A stretch of DNA of 64,000 bases from Salinilacustrithrix flava (lineage in GTDB: Bacteria > Actinomycetota > Acidimicrobiia > Acidimicrobiales > Salinilacustritrichaceae), in the NCBI GenBank assembly GCA_024128875.1, contig JAMYFF010000005.1:223523-287522 (forward strand), written 5' to 3'. Position numbers and translations under genes: made by a program. Numbering within the stretch: position 1 is the first letter of the stretch; each line of letters opens with the position of its first letter. Shown here one piece after another: positions 8,442 through 17,101 of the stretch. The notes below the pieces were generated by a model. It was not told where the DNA came from and searched no databases. It worked only from the letters and a program-made list of their open reading frames with translations.

Positions 8442-9481
8442 GCGCGGTAGGCCTCGATGACGGGCTGGAGCTGGGTGGGGGTGGCGCCGTGGAGGATGAC
8501 GGCGTCGCAGCCGAGGGCGAGCTGGCCTCGCACCGCCGTCGCGCACTGCTCCGGCGTGCCGGTGGCGCTCGGGGCGAGCCACTCGTCGGGCAGCAGGGTG
8601 GCGATGTGCTCGAGCTGCTCGGTGGTGGCGACCCCGTCGATCGGGCCGCCGATGCCGGTGACGACCGGGTCGGCCCGGAACCGCTCCAGCACGGCCGGGT
8701 CCCACCCGTTGGTGCGGATCATCAGGTCGCCGTAGCCCTGCAGGTAGGTGGCCAGGCGGCCGACCGACTTCTTCAGGCGCAGCTCCTCGGGGAGGTGGTC
8801 GCCGATCGTGGCGAAGCACGACCACACGACGACGTCGTCGGGGTCGCGTCCGGACTGCTCGGCCGCCTCCTTGACCGTCCGGACGGCTCGCTCGGTCGTC
8901 TCGTCGGTGAAGAACGTGTGCAGCACGACCTCGTCGAAGCAGCGACCGCCGAGCTTCAGCGACTCGGGCCCGAAGGCCACGAGACCCATCGGCAGGTGCT
9001 CGTCGAGCGCCCGGTTCAGGTGCAGCACCGGCCAGGAGCCGGCCGGGCCGTCGTGGCCGACCACCACCTCGCCCCGGAACAGCCGGCGCATGATGCCGGC
9101 GAAGTCCTCCATCTGCGCCGTCGTGATCCGCGACATCCCGAACGCGTCCTGCATGGCCGGGATGCCCCGCCCGATGCCGAGCACGAAGCGCCCGCCGGTG
9201 AGGTCCTGCATCGTCCGGGCGATGCCGGCCGTGACCATGGGGTGCCGCGTGTTGTGGTTCGTGGTCGCGGTCTGGATGTGGATCCGCTCGCTCACGGCCC
9301 CAGCCGCCCCGCAGAGCGTCGCGGCCTCCTTGAGGTCGTAGCGCTCGGAGATGAACGCAGTGCCCAGCCCGAGCGCCTCGGCGTCGCGCACCTCGTCGAT
9401 GAGGTCGCGGCTCGAGTCGGGCTGGCCGGCCAGGGCGTAGAACCCCAGCTCGGGGTGGGGTTGGACGTTGGCGGCGGTCAT
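8432..9481 (-). CDS. LLM class F420-dependent oxidoreductase (TIGR03857-like)
   Basis: A 349-residue luciferase-like TIM-barrel monooxygenase/oxidoreductase. Family features include the N-terminal GFYALAGQP, an ERYD segment replacing the usual AEHH, the TATTNHNTRHP stretch, GGRFVLGIGRG (cofactor-binding loop), and a C-terminal GTPEQCATAVRGQL that matches the common LLM GTPEQV motif. It most resembles the MSMEG_2249-type group predicted to use coenzyme F420. The substrate is unknown. Its 3' end overlaps the convergent polymerase gene by 10 bp. The ATG at 9481 is 61 bp from the divergent CLC gene. Confidence 0.87.
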   Translation of the reverse strand: MTAANVQPHPELGFYALAGQPDSSRDLIDEVRDAEALGLGTAFISERYDLKEAATLCGAAGAVSERIHIQTATTNHNTRHPMVTAGIARTMQDLTGGRFVLGIGRGIPAMQDAFGMSRITTAQMEDFAGIMRRLFRGEVVVGHDGPAGSWPVLHLNRALDEHLPMGLVAFGPESLKLGGRCFDEVVLHTFFTDETTERAVRTVKEAAEQSGRDPDDVVVWSCFATIGDHLPEELRLKKSVGRLATYLQGYGDLMIRTNGWDPAVLERFRADPVVTGIGGPIDGVATTEQLEHIATLLPDEWLAPSATGTPEQCATAVRGQLALGCDAVILHGATPTQLQPVIEAYRAQG

Positions 9482-9542
9482 GTGCGCTCCGTCGTCGGGC
9501 CGAGGGTCGGCGGGGTCGGACCCGTCACCGTAGATTCCGCCT

Positions 9543-11228
9543 GTGCCCGCCGAGCGACCGACTGAACCGATGCGCGCCCGGTTCGACCGGATCCGGGCGA
9601 AGACCGAGGAGGCCACCGAGGCGCCGAGGGCGACGCTGCGCTTCGGCGTCTACGCCGTCGTCGGCATGGTCGTCGGCCTCGTCGTGGCGGGCATCCAGTG
9701 GATCGCGCTCGACGTGGTGCTCCACGAGCTGCTCGAGGCCCCCCTGTGGTTCCAGGCCCTCGCGCCCGGCCTCGGCCTCGCCGTCACCTTCGTGGTGCTG
9801 CGGGGACGCACGACCCCGGCCACGTCGGACGACTACGTGCGGGTGTACCACGACGGCGACGACCTCCGGCCGCGCCAGCTGGTGCCCAAGCTCCTCGGGG
9901 CCGTCGCCACCCTGGGCGGCGGGGGCGCACTCGGCGCCGAGGGTCCCTCGGTCTACGCCGGCGCCAGCATCGGGCAGCGCCTCGGCCTGCGGCTCACGTC
10001 AGTGCTCGGACCCCGCGGCCACCGGGCCCTGACGTCAGCCGGCGCGGCTGCCGGCGTGGCCGCCATCTTCCAGGCGCCGGCCACCGGCGTGCTGTTCGCC
10101 CTCGAGACGCCCTTCCAGCGCGACGTCGCCCGGCGCGCCCTCATCCCGGCCCTCATCGCCGCCGCCACCTCGTACCTCACCTTCGTGTCGATCTTCGGCG
10201 TGCACTCGTACCTGCCGGTGCCCCGGGGCGAGGTGCGCCTGCGCGACGAGGTCTTCGGGGCGATCCTGCTCGGCCTGTGCGCCGGCATCACCGCCCGCGG
10301 GCTGGCTGGGCTGTGGGGCGCGGCGAAGGGCCTGTCCGAGCGCGTCTCGCCCGTCGTCCGCCTGGCCGCCGGCGCGGCCGTCAGCGGGCTGACCCTCGTC
10401 GCGGCCCGAGCGCTGATCGGCACCAGCTTCACGCTCGGACCGGGTGTGGAGATGGTGGCGGAGATCGCCGTCGACCCCACGATCGGGCTCTGGGTCATCG
10501 TGGCCGCGTTCGCCCTCCGGGCCCTGGCGACGTCGGCCGCCCTGGGTGCGGGGGGTGTCGGCGGGGTGTTCATCCCCCTCGTGGTCCAGGGACTGCTGCT
10601 CGGCCGGCTCGTGGAGTCGCTGTTCACCGACGCGGCGCCGGGCCTCTACCCCGTCATCGGCCTCGCCGCCGTCCTGGGCGCCGGCTACCGCACGCCCCTC
10701 GCCGCCGTCATGTTCGTGGCCGAGACCACCGGCCAGGCCCAGTTCGTGATCCCCGCCCTGGTCGCCACCGCCGTGTCGCAGGCCGTCATGGGCGAGAAGA
10801 GCGTGGCGTCGTACCAGGTCACCGAGCGGGAGGGGATGCTCGAGCGGCGCCTGCGCCTGCCGGTGCGCAACGTCGTGATCGACGTGCCGATCCTGCACCC
10901 CGACCAGCTGGTCACCGACGTCATCGACACCTACGGCGATGCCCCGCCGGCCCAGGCGCTCCCGGTGTGCGATGACCGCTACCGGGGCCTGCTGATGCTG
11001 CGCGACATGGCCATGGCGCTGTTCGAGATCGGCCCCGATGCCACCGTCGGCCAGGCCATGCACGACGTACCGGCGGTGCGGGTGGACGTGCCGGCCGTGG
11101 AGGCGGCGCGGATCATGGGTGAGCTCGACAGCGCCGTCATCGCCGTGGTCGATGCCGACGACGTGGCCATCGGCGTCGTCACCGCCCTCACGATGACCGG
11201 CGCCCTCGACTACGACCCCGACGAGTAG
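9543..11228 (+). CDS. CLC-type chloride channel/antiporter with CBS pair
   Basis: A 561-residue CLC family anion channel or Cl-/H+ exchanger. About 10-12 helices fill residues 30-430 and a Bateman (CBS) pair fills about 440-555. The gating-glutamate motif is present as GAEGPSVYAGASIG (Glu near 133). GAGGVGGVFIP and GAGYRTPLAAVMFVAETTG match the later selectivity-filter loops. The canonical GSGIP loop is not recognisable. At the inner proton-glutamate position (LFALETP, about 185-191) the residue aligned to E. coli Glu203 is Thr. The start is a GTG at 9543. The CBS pair suggests adenine-nucleotide gating. Transport mode cannot be decided by eye. Confidence 0.9.
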   Translation: MPAERPTEPMRARFDRIRAKTEEATEAPRATLRFGVYAVVGMVVGLVVAGIQWIALDVVLHELLEAPLWFQALAPGLGLAVTFVVLRGRTTPATSDDYVRVYHDGDDLRPRQLVPKLLGAVATLGGGGALGAEGPSVYAGASIGQRLGLRLTSVLGPRGHRALTSAGAAAGVAAIFQAPATGVLFALETPFQRDVARRALIPALIAAATSYLTFVSIFGVHSYLPVPRGEVRLRDEVFGAILLGLCAGITARGLAGLWGAAKGLSERVSPVVRLAAGAAVSGLTLVAARALIGTSFTLGPGVEMVAEIAVDPTIGLWVIVAAFALRALATSAALGAGGVGGVFIPLVVQGLLLGRLVESLFTDAAPGLYPVIGLAAVLGAGYRTPLAAVMFVAETTGQAQFVIPALVATAVSQAVMGEKSVASYQVTEREGMLERRLRLPVRNVVIDVPILHPDQLVTDVIDTYGDAPPAQALPVCDDRYRGLLMLRDMAMALFEIGPDATVGQAMHDVPAVRVDVPAVEAARIMGELDSAVIAVVDADDVAIGVVTALTMTGALDYDPDE

Positions 11229-11256
11229 GCCGCCGGCGAGGGCATAAGGTCGCCGC

Positions 11257-12303
11257 ATGAAGCTCGGACTCTCCCTCGGCTACTGGGGTCGCGGCCCCAA
11301 CCCGGACACCCTCGACAACGTGCTCGCCGCCGAGTCGATGGGCTTCGACTCGATGTGGACCGCGGAGGCATGGGGGTCCGACGCCCTCACCCCGCTGGCC
11401 TGGTACGGGTCGCGGACCACGACGATGAAGCTCGGCCAGAGCATCACCCAGATCAGCGCGCGCACGCCGGCCGCCACGGCCATGGCGATGCAGACGCTGC
11501 AGCACCTCTCCGACGGACGGGTCATCTGCGGCCTCGGCGTGAGCGGTCCGCAGGTCGTCGAGGGCTGGTACGGCCAGCCCTTCGCCAAGCCCCTGGCCCG
11601 CACCCGTGAGTACGTCTCCATCCTCAAGCAGGTCTGGGAGCGGGGCGAGCCGGTCACGAGCGAGGGCCCGCACTACCCCCTCCCCTACCCGTCCGACGCC
11701 GAGGGCTCGGTCGGCAAGGGCAAGGCGCTGCGCTCCATCACCCACCCGCACCCCACGCCGATCCCGGTGTACCTGGCGGCCGAGGGGCCGAAGAACCTGG
11801 CCCTCGCCGGCGAGATGGCCGACGGGTGGCTGCCGCTGTGGATGAGCCCGGACGAGTCGCCCTGGTACGAGGCCCAGATCCAGAAGGGCATGGACCGCGT
11901 GCCCGGCAAGAGCTGGGACGACTTCGGCGTGGCCGCCACCGTGCCCACCCTCGTGCTCGACGACCTCGACGCCGCCATCGACCTCATGCGCCCCAACCTC
12001 GCCCTGTACATCGGCGGCATGGGCGCCAAGGGCGAGAACTACCACTACGACGTGTTCGCCCGGATGAACGAGGGCCGCTACGAGGGGACCTGCGAGAAGA
12101 TCCAGGAGCTGTACCTGTCCGGCCACAAGGACGAGGCCATCGCCACGGTGCCTGCCGAGATGGTCGACGACATCTGCCTCGTCGGCTCCGCCGACCGCGT
12201 GCGCGACCGCGTGCAGCGCTGGGAGGACTCCATCGTGGACACCCTCCTCATCGGCGGCCCCTGGCAGACCGTGCAGGCCGCCGGCGCCGCCCTCCTGGAC
12301 TAG
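11257..12303 (+). CDS. LLM class F420-dependent oxidoreductase
   Basis: A 348-residue luciferase-like TIM-barrel oxidoreductase. It opens with KLGLSLGYWG and AAESMGFDSMWTAEAWGSDAL (strand 1 and the cofactor-proximal region). It contains QTLQHLSDGRVICGLGVSGPQVVEGW (cofactor phosphate loop) and IPVYLAAEGPKNLALAGEMADGW, all typical of F420-dependent members abundant in actinobacteria. The substrate is unknown. The ATG at 11257 lies 28 bp after the CLC stop, so co-transcription is possible. It ends in a 4-bp overlap with the convergent FdhF-like gene. Confidence 0.88.
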   Translation: MKLGLSLGYWGRGPNPDTLDNVLAAESMGFDSMWTAEAWGSDALTPLAWYGSRTTTMKLGQSITQISARTPAATAMAMQTLQHLSDGRVICGLGVSGPQVVEGWYGQPFAKPLARTREYVSILKQVWERGEPVTSEGPHYPLPYPSDAEGSVGKGKALRSITHPHPTPIPVYLAAEGPKNLALAGEMADGWLPLWMSPDESPWYEAQIQKGMDRVPGKSWDDFGVAATVPTLVLDDLDAAIDLMRPNLALYIGGMGAKGENYHYDVFARMNEGRYEGTCEKIQELYLSGHKDEAIATVPAEMVDDICLVGSADRVRDRVQRWEDSIVDTLLIGGPWQTVQAAGAALLD

Positions 12304-14579
12304 CTCGTCCGCTCGAGGCGGACGATGATCGACTTCGAGGTCGGCGTGTTGGAGGTGGTGGCCACCGAGTCCACCGGCACCAGCACGTTGGCCTCGGGGA
12401 AGTAGGCGGCCGCCGTCCGCCGGGCGATCGGGTACTCGACGACCCGGAACGAGGGCGCCCGTCGGTCGTCGTCGCCGGGCCACTCGCTGACGAGGTCGAC
12501 CACGTCACCGTCGGCGAGGTCGAGGTCCGCCAGATCCTCGACGTTGCAGAACACGACCCGCCGGCCGCCGGTGATGCCGCGGTAGCGGTCGTCGAGGCCG
12601 TAGATCGTGGTGTTGAACTGGTCGTGGGAACGGACGGTCTGCAGCAGCAGCCGCCCCTCGGGGATCCGGATCGGCTCGAACTCGTTGACGGTGAGCTGGG
12701 CCCGGCCGGACGCGGTGGCGAAGGCGCGCTCGTCCCGGGGCCGGTTCGGCAGCGCGAACCGGGCGCCGCCGGCGATGCGCTCCTCGAAGCGCTCGAAGCC
12801 CGGCACCACCCGGCTGATCCGGGTCCGGATGCGGGCGTAGTCGCCGGCGAACGACGACCACGGGATCGTCGACCCGGGCAGCGTGGCCTCGGCCATGGCG
12901 CACACGATGTCCACCTCGCTGCGCAGGTGCTCCGACACCGGCTCCACCGACCCCTGCGTGGCGTGGACCTCGCCCATCGAGTCCTCCACCGTCACCGACT
13001 GCACGAGGCCGCCGGTGCGGTCGATCTCGGTGCGCCCGAGGCAGGGCAGGATCAGCGCCTCCTCGCCGCACAGGACGTGGCTCTTGTTCAGCTTGGTCGA
13101 CACCTGCACCGTGAGGCCGCACGACGCCAAGCCGGCGGCGGTCCGCTCCGTGTCGGGGGCAGCGGACACGAAGTTGCCGCCCATGCCGACGAACACGTCG
13201 ACGTCACCCCGGGCCATCGCCCGGATGGCATCCACCGTGTCGAGGCCGTGCTCGCGCGGCGGGTCGAAGCCGAACTCGCCGGCCAGCGCATCGAGGAACG
13301 GGGCCGGGGGCTTCTCCCAGATGCCCATGGTGCGGTCGCCCTGCACGTTGCTGTGCCCGCGCACGGGGCAGAGCCCGGCGCCGGGGAGTCCGATGGCACC
13401 GCGCAGCAGGTGGGTGTTCACGATCTCCCGGATCGTCGGCACCGACCCCTTGTGCTGGGTGAGGCCCATGGCCCAGCAGGTGATGAAGCGCTGGGTGCCG
13501 CCGAGGAGGTCCACGAGCAGGTCGACGTCGACCTGGTCCAGGCCGGTGGCCTCGAGCCGGGTGGCGTGGTCGAGGTCGGCGAGCGCCGACGACAGCGCAT
13601 CGAGGCCGTCCACGCGAACGTCCACGAAGTCCCCGTCGAGCGCGCCCCGCGCGACCAGTGCGGCGTTCACGAGCTGGAACAGGGCGAGGTCGCCGCCGAC
13701 CCGGATCGCCAGGTGGTGGTCGGCGAGACCGGTGCCGGACCCGAGGATGCCCCGCACCTTCTGGGGGTTCTTGAACCCGAGCAGGCCGGCCTCGGGCATC
13801 GGGTTGATCGCCACGATGGTGGCGCCCCGCTCCTTGGCCCGCTCGAGCGAGGAGAGCATGCGCGGGTGGTTGGTACCCGGGTTCTGGCCGACGATGAGGA
13901 TGACGTCGGCGTCGTCGAAGTCCTGGAGGCGGACCGTTCCCTTGCCGATGCCGATGGTCGGCGTCAGCGCGCTGCCCGAGGACTCGTGGCACATGTTCGA
14001 GCAGTCGGGCAGGTTGTTCGTACCGAGGTCACGGGCGAAGAGCTGGTAGAGGAACGCGGCCTCGTTGCTCGTCCGGCCCGATGTGTAGAACACGGAGCGG
14101 TCCGGCGTGGTGGCCTGGAGGTGGCGGGCGATGACGGCGAACGCCGCGTCCCAGCTGATCGGCTGGTAGTGCGTGGCCGCGGGGGGCCGGTGCACCGGCG
14201 CGGTGATGCGGCCCTGCTGGCCGAGCCACCAGTCGCTGCGCTCGGCCAGCTCGGCGATCGGGTGGCGCTCGAAGAAGGTGGGGTCGACCCGACGGCGGGT
14301 CGCCTCCTCGGCCACGGCCTTGGCGCCGTTCTCGCAGAACTCGGCGTGGGACGCGTGGTCGGGGTCCGGCCAGGCGCAGCCGGGGCAGTCGATGCCGCCG
14401 GGCTGGTTGAGGTCCCGCAGGATGCGCACGCCGCGTCGGATGCCCACCTGGTGGCGGACCGGATCGAGGCCGTGTCGGACACCGGCGATGCCCGCGGCCG
14501 TCGACTCCGGCGCACCGACCTCGATGGCCGCGACGTCGTCCGCCGGGCTGGGATCGTGCTCGGGGGGCGGCGTCACCAT
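12300..14579 (-). CDS. FdhF/YdeP family molybdopterin oxidoreductase
   Basis: A 759-residue molybdopterin enzyme of the FdhF/YdeP type, related to formate dehydrogenase H but usually of unknown substrate. N-terminal cysteines at about 65, 68 and 82 (CPGC, EFCENG) could hold an Fe-S cluster, although only three are obvious. The Mo-ligand Cys is probably in CSNMCHESSG near 193-197. FYTSGRTSNEAAFLYQLF, DVILIVGQNPGTNHPRM and a C-terminal dinucleotide-binding domain with TVRSHDQFNTTIYG (near 665-680) are family hallmarks. The ATG at 14577-14579 is preferred over an upstream in-frame start that would overlap the SDR end. It follows the SDR gene by 37 bp and seems to be the last gene of a TetR-led operon. 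No fdhD or cofactor gene is in view. Confidence 0.88.
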   Translation of the reverse strand: MVTPPPEHDPSPADDVAAIEVGAPESTAAGIAGVRHGLDPVRHQVGIRRGVRILRDLNQPGGIDCPGCAWPDPDHASHAEFCENGAKAVAEEATRRRVDPTFFERHPIAELAERSDWWLGQQGRITAPVHRPPAATHYQPISWDAAFAVIARHLQATTPDRSVFYTSGRTSNEAAFLYQLFARDLGTNNLPDCSNMCHESSGSALTPTIGIGKGTVRLQDFDDADVILIVGQNPGTNHPRMLSSLERAKERGATIVAINPMPEAGLLGFKNPQKVRGILGSGTGLADHHLAIRVGGDLALFQLVNAALVARGALDGDFVDVRVDGLDALSSALADLDHATRLEATGLDQVDVDLLVDLLGGTQRFITCWAMGLTQHKGSVPTIREIVNTHLLRGAIGLPGAGLCPVRGHSNVQGDRTMGIWEKPPAPFLDALAGEFGFDPPREHGLDTVDAIRAMARGDVDVFVGMGGNFVSAAPDTERTAAGLASCGLTVQVSTKLNKSHVLCGEEALILPCLGRTEIDRTGGLVQSVTVEDSMGEVHATQGSVEPVSEHLRSEVDIVCAMAEATLPGSTIPWSSFAGDYARIRTRISRVVPGFERFEERIAGGARFALPNRPRDERAFATASGRAQLTVNEFEPIRIPEGRLLLQTVRSHDQFNTTIYGLDDRYRGITGGRRVVFCNVEDLADLDLADGDVVDLVSEWPGDDDRRAPSFRVVEYPIARRTAAAYFPEANVLVPVDSVATTSNTPTSKSIIVRLERTS
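12306..12324 (+). terminator. hairpin after LLM oxidoreductase gene
   Basis: CGTCCGC at 12306-12312 pairs with GCGGACG at 12318-12324 across a 5-nt loop, 2 bp beyond the plus-strand stop. It lies inside the last codons of the convergent oxidoreductase gene. It may terminate the plus-strand transcript, but coding constraint could also create it. Confidence 0.35.
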
Positions 14580-14616
14580 GCAGGCATCGTGCCAGACGCC
14601 CCCGGGGCCGGGTCCG

Positions 14617-15462
14617 TCAGCGCATCCGCGAGGCACCCCGCACGATCACCCGCTGCACGAGGCCGGCGGGGAGGCGGGAGACCAGGTCCAGGGCCTTCGC
14701 GTCGGGGCCGATGAGCGCCCGGCGGCGGTTGCGCTGCACCGCCTTGACGATCTGGCGGGCCGCCTTCTCCGGCGTGGTCATGAACAGCCGCTCGAACTCC
14801 CGACGCGCCTCCTCGGGATCGTCGGCCATGGCGGTGACGCTGTCGTCCATGCGGGCGTTCTTCGCGATGTTCGTCTTGATCCCGCCGGGGTGCACGGTGG
14901 TGGCGCTCACGCCGCACGGATCGATCTCGAGCTCCATGCGCAGCGCGTCGGTGAAGCCCCGCACCGCGAACTTCGCCGCGTTGTACGCCGACTGCGACGG
15001 GATGCCGAGCAGGCCGAACACGCTGGAGATGTTCACGACGTGGCCGGCGCCGGAGGCCTTCAGGTGGGGCAGGAAGGCCTTGGTGCCGTGCACCACACCC
15101 CAGAAGTTGATGTCGATCAGCCAGTGGAGGTCCTCGTAGCGGGCGCCCTCGACCGTGGCGCCGAGGGCCACGCCGGCGTTGTTGAACACCAGGTTGACCT
15201 GGCCGTGATCGGCCACGACCTCGTCGGCCCAGCGCTCGACCGCCTCGCGGTCGGCCACGTCGACCCGGGCCGAGGTGACCTTGACCCCGAACCCCTCGGC
15301 CTTGGTGACCGTCTCGGCGAGGCCGACCTCGTCCACGTCGCTCAGCGCGAGGTGGGTGCCGGCCCGGGCGAGCTCGACGGCGAGGGCCCGGCCGATTCCG
15401 GACCCCGCCCCGGTGATGGCGGCCACGTGGCCACGGAGCTGCTCCACGTCCCGCCCCTTCAC
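14617..15462 (-). CDS. SDR family NAD(P)-dependent oxidoreductase
   Basis: A 281-residue classical short-chain dehydrogenase/reductase. TGAGSGIG at 17-24 is the cofactor loop, NNAGV lies near 92-96, the catalytic Ser is in NISSVFG, and YNAAK is the Tyr-x3-Lys pair. DVDE after strand 2 suggests NAD(H) preference. The C-terminal RRALIGPDAKALDLVSRL is typical of actinobacterial SDRs that sit beside PF10118 genes. The start is GTG at 15460-15462, overlapping the stop of the upstream gene as GTGA. A role in oxidising a lipid-like alcohol is inferred from context only. Confidence 0.92.
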   Translation of the reverse strand: MKGRDVEQLRGHVAAITGAGSGIGRALAVELARAGTHLALSDVDEVGLAETVTKAEGFGVKVTSARVDVADREAVERWADEVVADHGQVNLVFNNAGVALGATVEGARYEDLHWLIDINFWGVVHGTKAFLPHLKASGAGHVVNISSVFGLLGIPSQSAYNAAKFAVRGFTDALRMELEIDPCGVSATTVHPGGIKTNIAKNARMDDSVTAMADDPEEARREFERLFMTTPEKAARQIVKAVQRNRRRALIGPDAKALDLVSRLPAGLVQRVIVRGASRMR

Positions 15463-16355
15463 GCGGCTCGCGCCGCGAGCTTGTCGTTGAGGGTGCCCTC
15501 GTCGCCGAAGAGCTCTGCCCGCCAGCGGCTGACCAGCTCATCGGTGTCGCGGTCGTCGGGGTGGAAGTCCGGTGCGTCGTACTCCTTGAGCGTGCGCCAC
15601 GTCTCCCGGGAGAGGAACGGCGACGCCTTGAGCTTGCGGAAGCTGCGCCACAGCTTCACCGGGTGGCGACGGGCGTCGCGGTCCAGCAGCACCGACACGA
15701 TGACCTGCAGGCCCATGCCGACCACGAAGCCGAGCCGGATGAACTTCATGGTCCACACCCGCATGCGCTCGGACCCGCCGACAGCCTTGAAGACGTCGAA
15801 GGCGACGGCCTTGTGCTCGGACTCCTCGAGCGCATGCCAGAGGAAGAGGTTCTTGACCTCCTCGTGGCCGATCATGTCCCGGGCCCGCTCGTCGCTGAGG
15901 ATGATCTCGGCCAGGGTCGCGGTGAAGTGCTCGAGGGCGGCCGTGGACGCCAGGTTCGAGATGGGCGGCGCAACGCGCTCCCGGAGCGCCAGGCCCTTCC
16001 TGGTGAAGCGCTCGGCGGCCTTGGTCGGGTAGCCGAGCTGGTCGAGGCGGTCGTTGAACTCGCGGTGCTCGCGCCCGTGCACGGCCTCCTGGCCGATGAA
16101 GCCGGAGACCTGCCGCTTGAGGTCCGGGTCGGTGATCTGGGAGCGGTAGTGGCGCACCGAGCGGACGAAGAAGTCCTCGCCGTCGGGGAACACCGAGGAC
16201 AGCGACGCGATCAGGTGGCTGCCGATGATGTCGCCGTCCTCGGCGAAGTGCTTGGGCAGGTCGCGCAGCGCCTCCTCGAAGGAGATGCGCCGGGTGGGCA
16301 CGTCTCGCGACGCGTTGGACGTCTGCGGGGCCGGGGTGGGTTCGGTGATGGTCAT
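15459..16355 (-). CDS. PF10118 metal-dependent hydrolase-like (di-iron type) protein
   Basis: A 298-residue all-helical protein of the family named predicted metal-dependent hydrolase (PF10118). Two ExxH-type motifs, QEAVHGREHREF near 110-122 and HALEESEHKAVAFDVF near 175-190, with other conserved acidic residues give a ferritin-like di-metal centre pattern. One hydrophobic helix (IRLGFVVGMGLQVIVSVLL) suggests membrane contact. The reaction is not established. The start has a strong AGGAGG Shine-Dalgarno, and it overlaps the TetR stop as ATGA. The TetR-PF10118-SDR arrangement recurs in actinobacteria, to my knowledge, and suggests a lipid or steroid modifying function. Confidence 0.85.
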   Translation of the reverse strand: MTITEPTPAPQTSNASRDVPTRRISFEEALRDLPKHFAEDGDIIGSHLIASLSSVFPDGEDFFVRSVRHYRSQITDPDLKRQVSGFIGQEAVHGREHREFNDRLDQLGYPTKAAERFTRKGLALRERVAPPISNLASTAALEHFTATLAEIILSDERARDMIGHEEVKNLFLWHALEESEHKAVAFDVFKAVGGSERMRVWTMKFIRLGFVVGMGLQVIVSVLLDRDARRHPVKLWRSFRKLKASPFLSRETWRTLKEYDAPDFHPDDRDTDELVSRWRAELFGDEGTLNDKLAARAA

Positions 16356-16954
16356 CGGGGGTCCTCCTGGGGGACGAGCAGGTACCGCTCGAAGGCGGCG
16401 ATGATCACGGCGGTGAGGCGGTCGTCGGAGCTGACGAAGCCGTCGAGGGCACGGCGGCGGTTGAGGCCGTCGATGACGAGGTCGATGAACTCGACGACGG
16501 CCTCGGGGTCGATGTCGGGGCGCACGACCCCGGCGTCGACCGATTCCTCCAGCAGCGGGACGAAGGCGTCCACGATGCGGCGGTTGATGCGGCGCTGGGC
16601 GTGCAGGGCGTCCTCGGTGCCCGAGCCGGTGCGGAACGACGCCAGCACCTTGAGGTCGAGCACCCGGACGAGCTGGTCGACGAGAGACCGCACCACGCCC
16701 TCCATGGGGGTGCCGAGCTCGAGCTCGGCGTGCACGAGGGTCGTGAGCTCGTCGGTCTTGTGATCGACCACGGCGGCCAGCAGGGCCTCCTTGGAGTCGA
16801 AGTGGCCGTAGAACATGCCCGCGGAGACGCCGGCCTCGGCGACGATCGCCCGGGTGGTGAGCCCGTCGACGCCGTCGCGCTCGGCGACCGCGACGGTGGC
16901 ATCGATCAGCCGCTGGCGGGCGGCGGCTCGCTGCTCCTCGCTGATCTTGGGCAT
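16352..16954 (-). CDS. TetR/AcrR family transcriptional regulator
   Basis: A 200-residue TetR-type repressor. The N-terminal helix-turn-helix is clear: ATVAVAERDGVDGLTTRAIV then AEAGVSAGMFYGHFDSKEALL (residues about 18-62), with a helical ligand-binding and dimerisation domain after it. It starts at an ATG with GGAAGGA upstream and is first in the operon with the PF10118 protein, the SDR and the FdhF-like oxidoreductase, which it probably represses along with itself. A perfect palindrome 17 bp upstream of the start is its likely operator. Confidence 0.92.
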   Translation of the reverse strand: MPKISEEQRAAARQRLIDATVAVAERDGVDGLTTRAIVAEAGVSAGMFYGHFDSKEALLAAVVDHKTDELTTLVHAELELGTPMEGVVRSLVDQLVRVLDLKVLASFRTGSGTEDALHAQRRINRRIVDAFVPLLEESVDAGVVRPDIDPEAVVEFIDLVIDGLNRRRALDGFVSSDDRLTAVIIAAFERYLLVPQEDPR

Positions 16955-16971
16955 GGACGGTCCTTCCAAAC

Positions 16972-16981
16972 CGAGCGCTCG
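16972..16981. promoter_or_regulatory. putative TetR operator palindrome
   Basis: CGAGCGCTCG is a perfect 10-bp palindrome, with partly symmetric flanks (AAAC on one side, TTCT on the other). It lies 17 bp upstream of the TetR start, between the divergent TetR and whiB genes. TetR family operators commonly have this shape and position, so autoregulation is the simplest reading. Confidence 0.5.
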
Positions 16982-17101
16982 TTCTGTTTCCCATGTTCGC
17001 CGCCCGGATGCCGAATCCCTTCCGCAGTGGCATGAGCCACACCATCCGGTACGCTTCCGCACGTCACTTCGTGGGCGGAGATGACCTCTGAGGAGTCCTC
17101 C

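Noticed and set aside
12300..14579. Assimilatory nitrate reductase or true formate dehydrogenase H
   Set aside because: The CSNMCHESSG region and the overall pattern fit YdeP-like proteins; no selenocysteine TGA or nitrate reductase partners are present.
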